Shown piece by piece: positions 63,094 through 64,000 of a stretch of DNA of 64,000 nt. Source of the DNA: Arthrobacter pascens (lineage in GTDB: Bacteria > Actinomycetota > Actinomycetes > Actinomycetales > Micrococcaceae); NCBI RefSeq assembly GCF_030816475.1, contig NZ_JAUSXF010000001.1:3782001-3846000 (forward strand), read 5' to 3'. Under the pieces are notes generated by a model. The model was given only the letters and a program-made list of their open reading frames with translations. It ran no database searches and was not told the DNA's origin. How positions within the stretch are numbered: position 1 is the stretch's first letter; every line of letters begins with the position of its first letter. A program made the translations under genes and the position numbers.

Positions 63094-64000
63094 ATGCGGC
63101 ACAAGACCGTTCCTACCCCCGGCTCCGCCATCACGTCCTGGTGGGCGGATGCCGTTGTGTACCAGATCTACCCGCGTTCCTTCGCGGATGCCAACGGCGA
63201 CGGCATGGGTGATCTCCGCGGAGTGACGGCGCGTTTGCCCTATCTGCAGCGCCTGGGCGTGGATGCCGTATGGCTGTCACCCTTCTATAAATCCCCTCAG
63301 GCCGATGCCGGTTACGACGTTGCGGACTATCGCGATGTTGACCCGCTTTTCGGCACGTTGGCCGACTTCGACGCAATGTTGCAGAAAGCTCACCACCTAG
63401 GGCTGAAAGTCATTGTGGACCTTGTTCCGAACCACACGTCGGACGAACATGTGTGGTTCCGGCAGGCGCTGGCATCCCCGCCGGGATCCGCAGAGCGTGA
63501 CCGCTACATCTTCCGCCCGGGCAGGGACAAGGTCCCCGGTTCCGGGGACGGCGGGCTCGCTCCCAACAACTGGAGATCGATCTTCGGCGGCCCGGCCTGG
63601 AGCAGGGTCACGGAGGCCGACGGCAGCCCCGGTGACTGGTATCTCCATCTTTTCGACACCAAACAGCCGGACCTGAACTGGAACAACGCAGAGGTCCGGG
63701 AGGAGATGCGGTCAGTCATGCGCTTCTGGCTGGACCGCGGAGTGGACGGCTTCCGGGTGGACGTGGCACACGGAATGGTCAAAGAAGAGAGCCTTCCCGA
63801 TTGGGATGGTCTGGCCGCAATGGTGGAAGGCACTTCCGGAGCGGCTCCCGGTGCCGCGCACACGCCGCCCGGAGAGGCTCCCGGAGCGCATTCGGAGGCA
63901 CAGGAACCGCACCGCGCAGTGTCACCGGTGTATCCGCCCTCCCCGTTTTTTGACCAGGACGGCGTCCACGAGATCTACCGTGACTGGAACCGGCTGCTCG
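63094..64000 (+). CDS. GH13 alpha-glucosidase (partial, C-terminus outside window)
   Basis: The first 302 codons of a GH13 enzyme. WWADAVVYQIYPRSFADANGDGMGDLRG is the usual N-terminus of oligo-1,6-glucosidase/alpha-glucosidase members. Region I is VDLVPNHTSDEH, and region II is DGFRVDVAHG with the nucleophile Asp. There is no signal peptide, so it should hydrolyse imported maltose or isomaltose-type sugars in the cytoplasm. AGGGA precedes the ATG. It is divergent from the sugar-binding protein gene. The frame is open to the window edge. Confidence 0.92.
   Translation, partial: MRHKTVPTPGSAITSWWADAVVYQIYPRSFADANGDGMGDLRGVTARLPYLQRLGVDAVWLSPFYKSPQADAGYDVADYRDVDPLFGTLADFDAMLQKAHHLGLKVIVDLVPNHTSDEHVWFRQALASPPGSAERDRYIFRPGRDKVPGSGDGGLAPNNWRSIFGGPAWSRVTEADGSPGDWYLHLFDTKQPDLNWNNAEVREEMRSVMRFWLDRGVDGFRVDVAHGMVKEESLPDWDGLAAMVEGTSGAAPGAAHTPPGEAPGAHSEAQEPHRAVSPVYPPSPFFDQDGVHEIYRDWNRLL

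Overview
The window reads as chromosome from a high-GC actinobacterium of the Micrococcaceae, most like Arthrobacter or Pseudarthrobacter. The evidence is strong G/C preference at third codon positions, GTG starts, many genes with a TAnnnT box 6-7 nt before the start codon (leaderless pattern), long GC-rich hairpin terminators, and actinobacterial families (DUF3151 beside fbaA, DUF6221, GAF-ANTAR, ECF sigma factor with a membrane anti-sigma-like partner). No rRNA, tRNA, CRISPR, transposase or phage gene was seen.

Layout. 1-3766: small housekeeping genes, a sigma/anti-sigma-like pair and a DUF1508 protein. 3961-10797: a carbohydrate island (AraC regulator, GH4 alpha-galactosidase-like enzyme, orphan solute-binding lipoprotein, secreted CBM2-GH5-Ig-CBM46 cellulase) lying between two direct repeats of about 53 bp (49 bp identical), one of which is the terminator of purA. 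10800-20380: core genes (purA, a SAM-riboswitch-controlled MetE-like gene, uracil-DNA glycosylase-like gene, DUF3151, fbaA, a TrmH-type methylase, a HAD phosphatase, a Tat-exported hydrolase, a STAS protein and a frameshifted GAF-ANTAR gene). 20498-22381: an FAD monooxygenase reading in frame into pyrE.

22408-36394 is a large hexuronate locus. A divergent LacI regulator faces one minus-strand operon: sugar-binding protein, two permeases, two TIM-barrel isomerases, a Gfo/Idh/MocA oxidoreductase, UxaC, UxuB, ManD, and a single polypeptide joining a gluconokinase domain to a GH3 glycosidase. UxaC, UxuB and ManD convert D-glucuronate through fructuronate and mannonate to 2-keto-3-deoxygluconate. 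No separate KDG kinase or aldolase is present here. A LacI-type operator overlaps the -35 box of the operon promoter.

36499-45809: nadE, an IclR-controlled 3-oxoacid CoA-transferase/thiolase operon, a cold-shock gene, and an acyl-CoA dehydrogenase divergent from an acyl-CoA synthetase-MarR pair. 45874-49803 encodes a protein of about 1310 residues in which RCC1-like repeats and a membrane segment precede a second signal-like segment and a GH43 galactosidase; its promoter contains a clear operator and it is divergent from an MFS transporter. 51305-57278: DedA, a four-gene valine-catabolism operon (mmsA, HIBYL-CoA hydrolase, mmsB, enoyl-CoA hydratase) and exonuclease III. 58316-64000: an alpha-glucoside/maltodextrin-type locus with LacI, a small membrane protein, two permeases, a binding protein, and a divergent GH13 alpha-glucosidase cut by the window end.

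The most unusual items are the gluconokinase-GH3 fusion, the RCC1-GH43 chimera, the FAD monooxygenase-PyrE read-through, and the island bracketed by copies of the purA terminator.
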